From: Candidatus Omnitrophota bacterium
GTDB lineage: Bacteria > Omnitrophota > Gorgyraeia > Duberdicusellales > 4484-171
Reading direction: 5' to 3'
Length of the DNA: 42,844 nt
Assembly (NCBI GenBank): GCA_003565945.1
Contig: PXAH01000096.1
Coordinates: 1 to 42,844, forward strand
The notes under the pieces were generated by a model. It saw only the letters and a program-made list of their open reading frames with translations. It had not been told where the DNA came from and searched no databases. Both the position numbers and the translations under genes were made by a program. This document shows, piece by piece, positions 15,067-23,950 of the stretch. How positions within the stretch are numbered: position 1 is the first letter of the stretch; the number at the start of each line of letters is the position of its first letter.

Positions 15067-16434
15067 ATGAATTTAAAAAAGGTGCATTTAATCGGGATTG
15101 GTGGAGCTGGAATGAGTGGCTTAGCTTGCATTTTGCAGGATAGGGGGTTTTTAGTACAGGGGTCGGATATTGCCGATAGCCCTAAAATAGAGATGTTGAG
15201 AAAGAGGGGAATAAAGACCTATATTGGCCATAGGGAAAGTAATCTTTCCGATGATGTTTCTCTTGTTTGTTACTCTTCGGCTGTTGGGCCAGATAATAGT
15301 GAATTAAGCGGTGCGGCCAAGAAAGGGGTAGAAATTATAAAAAGGGGAAAGCTTCTGGCTTCTTTGTGCCAAGGTACAAAAATTATTGCTGTAGCCGGCA
15401 GTCACGGCAAGACCACAGTGGTTTCTTTATTGAGTTATCTTTTTAGAAAAGCGGGATTAAGCCCTACAGTTTTTATTGGCGGCTTGCCCGTGGATGGTTC
15501 TTTATCCGCTGCTTGGGGGCAAGGCTTTTCCATAATAGAAACTGATGAAAGTGACGGTACTTTTCTTGATTACCAGCCTTACCTATCGGTTATTACCAAT
15601 ATCGACAAAGAGCATCTTAATTATTATAAGAATTTAGCCAACTTGCGGAAATCTTTTTTATCTTTTGCCCAAAGCACTGAGGCAAAAGTTTTTGGCTGTG
15701 CCGATGATCTTAAAGTCAAGCAAATAATAGATAAAGTGGGCGGTTTTTCTTTCGGCCTGAACTCCGGCAGCGGCTTGAGAGCCAAAAATATAAAATTATC
15801 GGGAAATTTTAGTTATTTTGATTTGTTTAAAAACCGAAAATTTTGTTTTCCGGTGAAAGTTCCTCTTGCCGGAATCCATAACTGCTTAAATGTATTGGCT
15901 GCTTTAAGTGTAATTGATTATCTGGAGATTGGCCTTGAAGAAGCTAAGAAAAATCTGGTTGGCTTCAAAGGTACAAAGAGGCGTTTTCAGCTGAAGGCAG
16001 ATTGCTTTGGGGTAACTTTTATAGATGATTACGCGCACCATCCCACTGAAATTAAGGCTGCTTTAGAGGCGGCTACGTCCTTGGGTAAAAGATTGTTGGT
16101 GGTTTTACAGCCACACAGGCCCTCAAGGGTTGAAGCACTTTTTAAGGAGTTTTCAGGCTGCCTGGAGAGGGCGGATTTAGCTGTAGTAACTGATATCTAT
16201 AGTGCGTCTGAATCTTGCCAGGGGAGCTTAAGCGGTTTGGAGCTAGCCAAGGCTATGCGGGGTAAATACCTCCAGAGGGCTCTTTATATCAAAAAAGAGG
16301 AATTGGCATTAAAAATCCCCGGGATGATTAGAGAGGGTGATGTGGTCATTGGCCTTGGGGCCGGGGATATAAACAAAGAAATGAGTAAAATTGTTTATGC
16401 GTTTAAAAAAAATAGGCGTCAAAGAAAATATTAA
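15067..16434 (+). CDS. murC: UDP-N-acetylmuramate:L-alanine ligase
   Basis: MurC adds L-Ala to UDP-MurNAc, the first amino acid of the stem peptide. The 455 aa protein begins VHLIGIGGAGMSGLA and has the P-loop VAGSHGKTTVVSLL, ETDESDGTFLDY, ITNIDKEHLNYY, GIHNCLNVLAAL, IDDYAHHPTEIKAAL and VLQPHRPSR. I chose ATG 15067, which places the Gly-rich motif at the usual distance from the N-terminus and lies 7 nt after the murG stop; an in-frame GTG at 15034 would add 11 residues. Its 3' end overlaps murB by 38 bp. Confidence 0.95.
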   Translation: MNLKKVHLIGIGGAGMSGLACILQDRGFLVQGSDIADSPKIEMLRKRGIKTYIGHRESNLSDDVSLVCYSSAVGPDNSELSGAAKKGVEIIKRGKLLASLCQGTKIIAVAGSHGKTTVVSLLSYLFRKAGLSPTVFIGGLPVDGSLSAAWGQGFSIIETDESDGTFLDYQPYLSVITNIDKEHLNYYKNLANLRKSFLSFAQSTEAKVFGCADDLKVKQIIDKVGGFSFGLNSGSGLRAKNIKLSGNFSYFDLFKNRKFCFPVKVPLAGIHNCLNVLAALSVIDYLEIGLEEAKKNLVGFKGTKRRFQLKADCFGVTFIDDYAHHPTEIKAALEAATSLGKRLLVVLQPHRPSRVEALFKEFSGCLERADLAVVTDIYSASESCQGSLSGLELAKAMRGKYLQRALYIKKEELALKIPGMIREGDVVIGLGAGDINKEMSKIVYAFKKNRRQRKY

Positions 16435-17257
16435 TCTAGGTGCCCTTACATCCTTAAAGATAGGAGGAAAAGCCAGGTATTTTTACTTGGCTGAAAATAT
16501 AGAGGCATTAAGGAATCTGCTTCAGAAATTAAAAGATTATTTTTATCTTTTGGGTAATGGATCAAATCTGCTTATCAAAGACAAAGTAATAAGGAATCCG
16601 GTTATAAGATTGGGGCAAGGCTTTAAAGGGGTTACTTCCGCTTGTGGGTTGCTGGAGGTAGGGTCTTCAACTTTGCTTTCTTTTTTGATACAATATTGTG
16701 TTCAAAATGATTTAGCCGGGCTAGAAGGGTTGGCCGGGATGCCCGCGACAATCGGGGGGATGCTTGCTTCGAACGCTTCTTCTTTCGGGGTGAGTATTTT
16801 TGATTGTTTGGAAGAAGTTGAATGTGTAGATGCCCGCGGTGATATTTTACGAATTAAAAAAAATGAGATAAATTATAGTTACCGCTGTTCTAGCCTTAAA
16901 GATAAAATAGTTTTAAAGGCTTATTTTCGGTTTTTACCGGGAAGAGGTAAGGTTAGAAAAAATGTTCAAAAAATAACCGAAGACCGCTGGAGGTTGCAGG
17001 ACTTTTCTTTTCCTAGTTGCGGGTCAGTCTTTAAAAATCCTTCTGAATTTGTGGCAGCAGGAAAGTTAATTGAGGAGGCCGGGTTCAAAGGAAAGGAGAA
17101 AGGACGTATAAGGGTTTCCGAAAAGCACGCTAATTTTATTTTGAATCTAGGCGGGGGTAAATATAAAGATGCTGACTATTTAATCAAAAAGATGAAAGAC
17201 TCTGTTTATAAAAGAGAGAGGATTATTCTAGAAGAAGAAATAGAGAGATGGACTTAA
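16397..17257 (+). CDS. murB: UDP-N-acetylenolpyruvoylglucosamine reductase
   Basis: MurB is the FAD- and NADPH-dependent reductase that turns UDP-GlcNAc-enolpyruvate into UDP-MurNAc. The 286 aa protein shows LTSLKIGGKARYF, LLGNGSNLLIKD, LEGLAGMPATIGGMLASNASSFG, SFPSCGSVFKNP (catalytic Ser) and the C-terminal RIRVSEKHANFILNLGG with the catalytic Glu region. The compact size fits the type II group. The ATG lies within murC; an in-frame TTG at 16391 is an alternative. No murA is seen in the window. Confidence 0.94.
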   Translation: MRLKKIGVKENINLGALTSLKIGGKARYFYLAENIEALRNLLQKLKDYFYLLGNGSNLLIKDKVIRNPVIRLGQGFKGVTSACGLLEVGSSTLLSFLIQYCVQNDLAGLEGLAGMPATIGGMLASNASSFGVSIFDCLEEVECVDARGDILRIKKNEINYSYRCSSLKDKIVLKAYFRFLPGRGKVRKNVQKITEDRWRLQDFSFPSCGSVFKNPSEFVAAGKLIEEAGFKGKEKGRIRVSEKHANFILNLGGGKYKDADYLIKKMKDSVYKRERIILEEEIERWT

Positions 17258-18210
17258 AAGTTATTAGAGTAGGTGTTTTAGCCGGGGGGGTCTCTGAAGA
17301 AAGGGAAATTTCTTTGCTTTCAGGCAAGCAGGTTTTTTCTTCTTTGCGGCAGGGAGGGGTTAGGGCTGTTTTGATAGACTTAAAAAGTTCAAGACAGGAT
17401 CAAATCAAGAAAATTATCAAAAAAGAAAAAATAGATTTAGCTTTTATTGCTTTGCACGGTGCTTTTGGAGAAGACGGGAGCCTGCAGTGCATCTTAGAGA
17501 AGCTTTCTTTAGCCTATACCGGATCTAATCCGGAAGCAAGCCGTTTAGCTATGGATAAAATTGCTTCTAAAAAAAGGTTTAAGCAAGAAGGGGTACCGGT
17601 TGCCGGTTTTCAGATTTTTTCCGGTGAAAAAAAGGAGGGGCAAAGTTCTAATAATTTTCCTTCTTGCTTTCCGGTCGTAGTAAAACCTAATTCTTCTGGT
17701 TCAAGTTTTGGGGTTTCGATTGTTAAAAATAAAGATAATTTTTGGCCGGCTGTCAAAAGTGCTTTCAACTTCAGTAATACGGTTATTGCTGAAGATTATA
17801 TAGAAGGCCCGGAGTTAACGGTAGGTATTCTAAATGATAAACCTTTAGCTGTGGTTGAGATTATTCCCAAGGGGGAATATTTTGATTTTGAGAATAAATA
17901 TACTGCAGGCAGTTCTAATTTTATTGTGCCGGCCAAGCTTGAGCCTCGGGTGTATAAAAGGGTACAAGAAGTAGCTCAAGCTGCCCACAAGGCTTTGGGT
18001 TGCCGTGATTTTTCAAGAGTAGACATAAAACTTAAAGGTAAAATCCCCTATGTTCTTGAAATTAACTCAATACCGGGGTTTACTTCCAAAAGTTTACTTC
18101 CGCTTTCAGCTTCAGCTTGCGGGATAGATTTTAAAAAAATGATTCAAATTATCATGGGGAGTGCTCTAGCAAGAAGCAGAGTGCAAGCCGGCGGGAACTT
18201 GCCGGTTTAA
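17248..18210 (+). CDS. ddl: D-alanine:D-alanine ligase
   Basis: Ddl makes the D-Ala-D-Ala dipeptide used by MurF. The 320 aa ATP-grasp protein shows VGVLAGGVSEEREISLLSG, FIALHGAFGEDGSLQ, YTGSNPEASRLAMDK, VVKPNSSGSSFGVSIV, FDFENKYTAGSSNFIVPAKL and the C-terminal LEINSIPGFTSKSLLPLSA. It overlaps murB by 10 bp with a purine-rich Shine-Dalgarno upstream. Alr, which supplies D-Ala, is encoded 16 kb downstream. Confidence 0.95.
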   Translation: MDLKVIRVGVLAGGVSEEREISLLSGKQVFSSLRQGGVRAVLIDLKSSRQDQIKKIIKKEKIDLAFIALHGAFGEDGSLQCILEKLSLAYTGSNPEASRLAMDKIASKKRFKQEGVPVAGFQIFSGEKKEGQSSNNFPSCFPVVVKPNSSGSSFGVSIVKNKDNFWPAVKSAFNFSNTVIAEDYIEGPELTVGILNDKPLAVVEIIPKGEYFDFENKYTAGSSNFIVPAKLEPRVYKRVQEVAQAAHKALGCRDFSRVDIKLKGKIPYVLEINSIPGFTSKSLLPLSASACGIDFKKMIQIIMGSALARSRVQAGGNLPV

Positions 18211-18241
18211 ATAATAGATAGTGTAGCCCGCAAGAGCTTAG

Positions 18242-18282
18242 AGCCTGCTAACCTTTGACAGCAAGCAGCCACCAATAAGGAG
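18242..18282 (+). promoter_or_regulatory. Leader element and strong Shine-Dalgarno of ftsQ
   Basis: AGCCTGCTAACC (18242-18253) is an exact copy of the sequence preceding ftsI at 5170-5181. CTGCT 18245-18249 can pair with AGCAG 18264-18268. AAGGAG at 18277-18282 lies 8 nt before the ftsQ ATG. Confidence 0.45.
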
Positions 18283-18290
18283 TTTTCATT

Positions 18291-19142
18291 ATGCCTAGAA
18301 GAAAAAAAAGAAGGAAAAAGAGGTTAAAATCAAAAGATAAACGTTTAAGGTTTTTCACGCCTAAGTTTTTTGTTTGGCTTTTTTCAGCTTTAGTTGGGGC
18401 GGGCATAATTTGGTTGGCCGGGTATAAAACTTACACTTCAGCTTTTTTTCTTATTAACCCTGATAATGTTCACTCAGAAATTGAATTAAACAGAAACATA
18501 GTAAGTAAAATAGAAAATAAATCTATTTTTTCTGTGAACCCAGCCTTAATTTATTCAGAAATCAAAGAAAGCTATCCGGAATATAAAGATATAGCCGTAA
18601 CTAAGATTTTTCCCAATGCTTTAGAGGTTAAAGCAAAGAAACGAGAGCCGCTAGTCCAGGTAAATGGCCGGGAATTTTATTTGGTTGATGACCAGGGAGT
18701 AGTTATCGGTAAAAATAGAGTTAGGCATTTTCAGGAGTTTCCGGCGATAGAAGGTATCCTCAACAACCTACACCTCAATCTAGGAGATAATGTTTTTGAG
18801 AAAGCGAAGGAAAACGATAAAAGCCAGAGCTTGAAGGCCGCCTTTAGGTTAATTCTTTCTGCGGAAGAACAAAATCTATTAGAGAAAATAAATTCTTTGG
18901 ATGAATCTTATCGGTTCAAGTTAAGTTCGGTTAATTTTTTACTGCCTCAAACGGTTTATTTTTATTTGGTAAACGATGACTCCTCCGGTAACCGGATCAA
19001 GGTCATAATAAACGAAAATGAGGTAGAAGAAAAAGTAGGGCTTCTGGCTCAGTTGATGGCAGATAAATTAAAAGATAAGGTTTCTTTACTTCAGTATATT
19101 GATTTTCGTTTTCAAAAAGTTGTGGTTGGTTTTAGAAGATAA
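18291..19142 (+). CDS. ftsQ: Cell division protein FtsQ (POTRA domain)
   Basis: The 283 aa product has a strongly basic cytoplasmic tail (residues 1-20), one membrane segment (about 25-44) and a periplasmic POTRA-like region beginning near FLINPDNVHSEIELNRN, followed by YKDIAVTKIFPNALEVKAKKREPLVQVN and a DDQGVVIG block. This is the FtsQ/DivIB layout. FtsQ links FtsL-FtsB to the divisome. It has a clear Shine-Dalgarno and is preceded by an 80 bp gap. Position after ddl and before ftsA matches the standard dcw order. Confidence 0.9.
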   Translation: MPRRKKRRKKRLKSKDKRLRFFTPKFFVWLFSALVGAGIIWLAGYKTYTSAFFLINPDNVHSEIELNRNIVSKIENKSIFSVNPALIYSEIKESYPEYKDIAVTKIFPNALEVKAKKREPLVQVNGREFYLVDDQGVVIGKNRVRHFQEFPAIEGILNNLHLNLGDNVFEKAKENDKSQSLKAAFRLILSAEEQNLLEKINSLDESYRFKLSSVNFLLPQTVYFYLVNDDSSGNRIKVIINENEVEEKVGLLAQLMADKLKDKVSLLQYIDFRFQKVVVGFRR

Positions 19143-19144
19143 CT

Positions 19145-20290
19145 ATGCGGGGTATTTGCGGAATTGTTTTAGAAGAGGATAAAGCTTTCCTTTCTTTTTC
19201 AGGCTTGAAAAAGAAAAGTTTCATTTTTTTTCGGGAAAAACAAATATCACTATCGGTAAGTGATGATTTTATCAGGCGTCTGAAAATAAATGCCGCGGCT
19301 ATAGATGAGGCAATAAGCAGTTTTGAGAAAGAAAATTCTTTAGGGGTTGACCAGATATTTATTGAGTTACCTGCCGGATTGCTTCAGGAAAAGGAAATAG
19401 CCGAAAGAATTGTTTTAGCAAAAAGAAAAAGAATTAGGCCCGCGGACATAGAGGCAGGCAAAAAATATATTGAAAATAAATTTTTGGAATGGGATGAGCG
19501 CTGTCTGCACCATCTTATTTTAGATTATCAAACTGAAGGCATAAAGTATGAATCTCCTCCCTTAGGCCTATTAACTGATAAATTAAAGCTAAATTCTCTG
19601 CTTTTTTATATAAAAGATAATCTTTATAAAGAGGCAGCGGATATTTTTTATAATTTAGAAAGAAATTTTGCCGGATTCGTCGCTCACAAATTAAGTTCAT
19701 TCTCTCAGGGTTTTAAGCGGATTCAAAAAAATCAAATTTTAATCAGCGTTAATAATGATAAAACATACACTCAAATAAGAGATGAAAAAGGAAGGATTAA
19801 AGAAGAGAGCTCTGGTTTTAGTATTGCGGGGATAATTGATCAATTATCCAGCCAATACGCGGTTACACCGGCTTTGGCAGAAGAATTACTGGAGAGATAC
19901 GGCACCTTTAAAGTAATTCCTTATTTTAAAGAAGTGTCAGTTAAAAAAGATGATAGCTATCTGAATATAAGCGTTAAAGCTCTTGCTGATTTTCTGAAAA
20001 AAATTTTCTCCGAGCAGTCTAAAGGCATACTTGAGAAAGTGTTGAAGGCTGATTCGCTAAACGAAGAAAAGGCAACTTTTTCTTTTATTGGCCCTCTTTC
20101 AGTTAAAGAAGGTTTTTACGGTTACGTTAAGGATTTGTTGCCTTATCGGCTTGAAGTTCCAACTTATAAATGCAGGTCTTCTTCTCTTGGCTGTGCTAGG
20201 TATGGAGCTTTACGGCCATTGGAGGAGATTCACCGGAGGGATATCTCCTTTTTAGGTAAACTAAAAAAAATTTACCGTGAATACTTTTAA
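19145..20290 (+). CDS. ftsA: Degenerate FtsA-like actin-fold protein
   Basis: The 381 aa protein sits directly after ftsQ, where ftsA belongs. Its middle part resembles FtsA: LDYQTEGIKYESPPLGLL (about 125-142) matches the family's DG-x-x-GI-x-x-P-x-GM block, and VTPALAEELLERYGTF resembles the segment after phosphate loop 2. The expected N-terminal phosphate loop (D-x-G-T) is replaced by CGIVLEEDKAFLS and the second loop (D-x-G-G-G-T-T-D) by ISVNNDKTYTQI, so ATP binding is doubtful. The C-terminus SFLGKLKKIYREYF looks like the amphipathic membrane-anchor helix of FtsA. No ftsZ follows. A PilM-type relative is less likely given the neighbourhood. Confidence 0.72.
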   Translation: MRGICGIVLEEDKAFLSFSGLKKKSFIFFREKQISLSVSDDFIRRLKINAAAIDEAISSFEKENSLGVDQIFIELPAGLLQEKEIAERIVLAKRKRIRPADIEAGKKYIENKFLEWDERCLHHLILDYQTEGIKYESPPLGLLTDKLKLNSLLFYIKDNLYKEAADIFYNLERNFAGFVAHKLSSFSQGFKRIQKNQILISVNNDKTYTQIRDEKGRIKEESSGFSIAGIIDQLSSQYAVTPALAEELLERYGTFKVIPYFKEVSVKKDDSYLNISVKALADFLKKIFSEQSKGILEKVLKADSLNEEKATFSFIGPLSVKEGFYGYVKDLLPYRLEVPTYKCRSSSLGCARYGALRPLEEIHRRDISFLGKLKKIYREYF

Positions 20291-21746
20291 AATACCTAAA
20301 ATACTTTTAATTTTTATAAGCGGCTTGGCTACTGCCTTGGCTTTTCTTTTTCCGGGCCTTTCCTTTTTGGTTTGGTTTTGCCTGGTTCCGCTTCTTTTTT
20401 TACTGCCGGGAAAAATTTCCTTTGGGAAAATACTTCTTTTTCTTTTTTTTGGCCTCATTTATTATGGTATGTCGATTTACTGGATAACTCAGGTAAGCTT
20501 TTTGGGTTTTGTTCTTTTGGTTTTTTATCTAGCTTCTTTTTGCCTTCTTTTTTATTTTCTTGGTAATTTTTTTATTCAAAAGCCTTTAAGGTGGTTATCT
20601 ATACCAGCGGCTTGGGTAGTAATTGAATTTCTTAAAGAGATTATTTGGTGCGGTTTTGGCTGGAATAACTTGGGTTATTCACAATTTAGGAATCTTTATT
20701 TAATCCAGATTGCTGACATCGGCGGAACAAAGATGATTAGTTTTCTAATCGTATTGGTAAATTTTTTAATCTGGGAAGGGTTAAGTTCTTGTATAAACAA
20801 AAAGAAATCTTACAAAGTTTTTTTAAGAAACGGATTTTTCATTTTATTTATTTTAGGGGCAATGTCAGCCTATTCTTTTTTTCGCGTTCAACAAGTTCAG
20901 GCTAATCAAGGGGAAAAAATAAGTATTTCTTTAATTCAGCCTAATGTGTTGGCGCGGCAGCTCCTAGCCCAAAGAGAGAAAGAAGAAACTATAAGAGATC
21001 TAACTGATTTACTGAGGAATACTCCGGAGGAAAATTTAGTTATTTTTCCGGAGGCTGCCTGGCCGTTTACGCTTGAGGAAAAAGGTCTCAGCCGGCTTAT
21101 GAGCTTCGCGCAAGATGATAAACGAGATATTCTCATCGGTGTGGTTAACCAAAGAGAAGGAAAGTATTATAATTCAGCTTTTTTTATAAATCGGCGGGGA
21201 TTGGCTCAAGTATACGATAAGATAGTGCTTGTGCCTTTTGGTGAGTATGTTCCTCTGAGGATGTATTTAACCTTTATTGATGTTTTAAACCAAATAGGAG
21301 ATATCACTCCCGGAAAAGAGGTCAAAAAATTTAAATATAAAGGTAAGTCTTTTTCGGTTCTTATTTGTTTTGAGGATATTATCCCTCTTTTTACCGCCAG
21401 GGCCGCTGAAGGAAGAGATTTTTTAGTAAATATTACTGATGACAGCTGGTTTGGCGGTAATCCACAGGCATTTCAACATTTATCAATTATGGTGTTGCGT
21501 GCGGTAGAAAATAGGATTCCTATTGTTAGGTCCGCTAACAGCGGGATTAGCGGCTGGGTTTCACCTACTGGCTCTGTTCAGAAATTAAAAAAGGATTCAA
21601 AGAGTTTATTTGTACAAGCGGGAGGAGATTTTGATATCCCTACTTATAGCTTGAGAAGTTTTTATAATCAAAAAAGAGAGTGGTTAGTTTGGTTTTCCTT
21701 TATTTTTTTAGCAGTGGTAGCTTGGTGTAAAACAGGAAAAGAATGA
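20277..21746 (+). CDS. lnt: Apolipoprotein N-acyltransferase
   Basis: Lnt N-acylates the lipid-modified cysteine of apolipoproteins, the last step of lipoprotein maturation in diderms. The 489 aa protein has about six membrane segments before residue 205, a C-terminal one, and a periplasmic carbon-nitrogen hydrolase domain between. Catalytic residues are visible: Glu259 in IFPEAAWPF, Lys315 in YDKIVLVPFGEYVP and Cys364 in VLICFEDIIP; NITDDSWFG follows. It starts with GTG inside the end of ftsA. Its presence supports an outer membrane. Confidence 0.94.
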   Translation: MNTFKIPKILLIFISGLATALAFLFPGLSFLVWFCLVPLLFLLPGKISFGKILLFLFFGLIYYGMSIYWITQVSFLGFVLLVFYLASFCLLFYFLGNFFIQKPLRWLSIPAAWVVIEFLKEIIWCGFGWNNLGYSQFRNLYLIQIADIGGTKMISFLIVLVNFLIWEGLSSCINKKKSYKVFLRNGFFILFILGAMSAYSFFRVQQVQANQGEKISISLIQPNVLARQLLAQREKEETIRDLTDLLRNTPEENLVIFPEAAWPFTLEEKGLSRLMSFAQDDKRDILIGVVNQREGKYYNSAFFINRRGLAQVYDKIVLVPFGEYVPLRMYLTFIDVLNQIGDITPGKEVKKFKYKGKSFSVLICFEDIIPLFTARAAEGRDFLVNITDDSWFGGNPQAFQHLSIMVLRAVENRIPIVRSANSGISGWVSPTGSVQKLKKDSKSLFVQAGGDFDIPTYSLRSFYNQKREWLVWFSFIFLAVVAWCKTGKE

Positions 21747-22675
21747 TGGCAAAAAAAGAAACAAAGAAAACAATTCAAAGAAGGGCAGGCCTTTTTTTTA
21801 TAAAACTTTTTACTTTAGTTTGCGGGTTAGTCCCTCTTGGAGTTAATATTTTTTTCGGTAAGGTTTTTGGAGTTATGGTTTACTGGTCTTTGCGGCGTCA
21901 TCGCCGTGCTTCTATAGAGAGTTTGTCTATAGCTTTTCCTGAGATATCTTTTGTAGCCAGAAAAAAGCTTACCAAAAAGTTTTTTATTTTTATGGTAGAG
22001 GGAGGCTTTGAGCTGCTTTACTATCTTAAAAACGCGGATAAAATTAAACGGGTAGTCAAGATTAAGGGGAAAAGATTTTTGGATAAAGCTTTGGCCAGAG
22101 GGAAGGGAGTGATTTTAGTAACTGCTCATTATGGTAACTTTCCTTTGATGAGTTTGCGCTTGGCCGCTGAAGGCTATCCGGTTCATTTTGTAGCCAGGCC
22201 AATGCGTGATAAGTACGCCGAAGGCCATTTTGATAGGTTAAGGACCCAAGCCGGGGTAAAAACTATTTCAGCTTATCCGCGCAAAGCCTGTGTTTCCGGG
22301 ATAATTAACGCTCTAGCTAAAAATGAAATTGTTATAATCCAAATGGACCAAAATTTCGGGACAGGCGGGGTTTGGGTAGATTTTTTCGGAAAATTAGCAG
22401 CTACTCCCACTGGCCCGATAGTGCTTTCTTTGCGTACAAGGGCTGCTCTTGTTCCGTCTTATATCAGTCAAGTCCAAGGCCGGAAACATATAGTTAATAT
22501 TTTCCCTGAAGAAGAATTGTCCTTACTTGAAAATAAGGAGAAAACTATTTTAACTAACGCGGCTAAGTTCACTAAAATTATCGAAGGGTGGATAAGAGAG
22601 GAGCCTTATCAGTGGAGCTGGATTCATCGGCGTTGGAAATCCCGCCCGCCGAAAATGAACTCTCAAAAAAAGTAA
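21743..22675 (+). CDS. LpxL/HtrB-family acyltransferase (lipid A biosynthesis type)
   Basis: The 310 aa protein matches the lysophospholipid/lauroyl acyltransferase family: one N-terminal hydrophobic segment, RRASIESLSIAFPE, VTAHYGNFPLMSLRLA (127-142), VARPMRDKYAEGHFDRLR, IIQMDQNFGTGGVWVDFFG and PTGPIVLSLRTRAALVPSY. Family enzymes add secondary acyl chains to lipid A and use a H-x4-D/E pair. Here His129 is present but position 134 is Pro, not acidic, so the catalytic set is altered. The start overlaps the lnt stop (ATGATG; the second ATG at 21746 is possible). I give no symbol because the exact acyl step is unknown. Confidence 0.83.
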   Translation: MMAKKETKKTIQRRAGLFFIKLFTLVCGLVPLGVNIFFGKVFGVMVYWSLRRHRRASIESLSIAFPEISFVARKKLTKKFFIFMVEGGFELLYYLKNADKIKRVVKIKGKRFLDKALARGKGVILVTAHYGNFPLMSLRLAAEGYPVHFVARPMRDKYAEGHFDRLRTQAGVKTISAYPRKACVSGIINALAKNEIVIIQMDQNFGTGGVWVDFFGKLAATPTGPIVLSLRTRAALVPSYISQVQGRKHIVNIFPEEELSLLENKEKTILTNAAKFTKIIEGWIREEPYQWSWIHRRWKSRPPKMNSQKK

Positions 22676-22703
22676 AAATAATAAAATTAATAAAACAAAA
22701 CCC

Positions 22704-22732
22704 TTTACATAGAATAAAGGTGATGATAAAAT
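22704..22732 (+). promoter_or_regulatory. Promoter for the coiled-coil protein gene
   Basis: TTTACA at 22704-22709 and TAAAAT at 22727-22732 are spaced by 17 bp. The predicted start near 22739 gives a leader of about 44 nt before the ATG at 22783, which has GGGGAGG just upstream. Confidence 0.5.
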
Positions 22733-22782
22733 TAGAGAGTAATCAGTCAAAATAAATTTGAACTGAAAAAAGGGGAGGATTA

Positions 22783-23943
22783 ATGGATAAAGCAAAAATT
22801 TTTCCTGTCATTTTCATAATTATCATGTTGGCAGCCGCGGTTGTATGTTGGCATTTTTGGACAGAAAATGAAAAGTTGACTGAAAGTAACCAGCGCCTAC
22901 AGCAAATGACAAGAGAGCTTCAAGATGAAAAAGCCGAACTAGAACAAAGGCATCGAAGGGCGGCAGAAGAAAATAGGGTATTAAGCCAGCGAATGGACAG
23001 CATAAGAGACCAGCTTGCTAATATTGAAAGAGAAAGAGATAGTTTAAGAGATAGGTATCAGCGAGTTGTTGAAGAAAGAGATAGATTAACAGAACAGTTA
23101 AGTGAAAGGCCTCAGCCGCAGCAGGTTCGCAGGACAACTCCGTCTCCTGAGCATCGGGATGATGATTACTGGAGTGACTTTATCCAGGAAAAAGCTAAGC
23201 TGGAAGTTGAGCTAGAGCAATTTGAGCAGAGAATGCTTGACCTTCAAAGCGAAATGGCCCAGCTGCGTAAGGAAAATAGAGAGTTGAGCCTTAACATGGA
23301 TGAGCTCAAAAAGGAAAGAGAAAGGCTTGAACAAGATTTAAGGACAAGAGAAAGGGCTTTTCGGATAGCTAGTATGGATTTAGTCGCCGAACGCCAAAAA
23401 AGAGGCGAGGCAGTTGATGAGGTTCACAAGTTACGTAGAGAAACTACTGATCTTAAGCGTGAATTAGTGGTAACCAATGAACGCAAGAGCCGGGTGCAGA
23501 CTAGGCTTAAAGATGTTTTAGATGAAAGAAATACATTACAGCAAAAAATGGTTGAAGCTGAAAGTATCTTGAAAGAAAAGTCCTTAACCTTGGGAGACCT
23601 GCAGACAGGATTAAGCCGGACATTAAAAGAGGGTAGACAGGTTTCTGCCTTTGATCCTGGTTCTGTGGAGTTGCCGCCGATTGTAGTTAGGCCGCAAACC
23701 CCGGGATTAAGAGGCTTACGTGGAGAAGTTATCGCGGTTAATCCCCATGAAAGATTTGTAGTGCTTGATTTAGGAGAGGACTCAGGGGTTAGGCCGGGAG
23801 CCTTGTTAAGAGTTATGAGGGGAGAAAGAGAAATTGCTACGGTAGAAGTTATTGAGACAAGGCAAAGTATATCTGCTGCGGATATCAAAGAGGTTGTTGG
23901 CGGTTTTAATATTAGTGAAGGCGATATTGTAATCGCAAGATAG
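22783..23943 (+). CDS. Membrane-anchored coiled-coil protein with C-terminal beta-rich domain
   Basis: The 386 aa protein has one N-terminal membrane segment (about 6-26), then a long, highly charged coiled coil (about 30-110 and 130-285) broken by a Pro/Gln-rich linker near 110-125. The last 80 residues form a compact domain: GEVIAVNPHERFVVLDLGED, then GVRPGALLRVMRGEREIATVEVI and a closing SEGDIVIAR. That pattern (a short beta-barrel-like module found after coiled coils in envelope proteins) is familiar to me but I cannot assign a function. It has a strong Shine-Dalgarno and its own promoter, and lies 4-7 bp before the regulator gene. A structural envelope role is only a guess. Confidence 0.8.
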   Translation: MDKAKIFPVIFIIIMLAAAVVCWHFWTENEKLTESNQRLQQMTRELQDEKAELEQRHRRAAEENRVLSQRMDSIRDQLANIERERDSLRDRYQRVVEERDRLTEQLSERPQPQQVRRTTPSPEHRDDDYWSDFIQEKAKLEVELEQFEQRMLDLQSEMAQLRKENRELSLNMDELKKERERLEQDLRTRERAFRIASMDLVAERQKRGEAVDEVHKLRRETTDLKRELVVTNERKSRVQTRLKDVLDERNTLQQKMVEAESILKEKSLTLGDLQTGLSRTLKEGRQVSAFDPGSVELPPIVVRPQTPGLRGLRGEVIAVNPHERFVVLDLGEDSGVRPGALLRVMRGEREIATVEVIETRQSISAADIKEVVGGFNISEGDIVIAR

Positions 23944-23950
23944 ATGCTTG

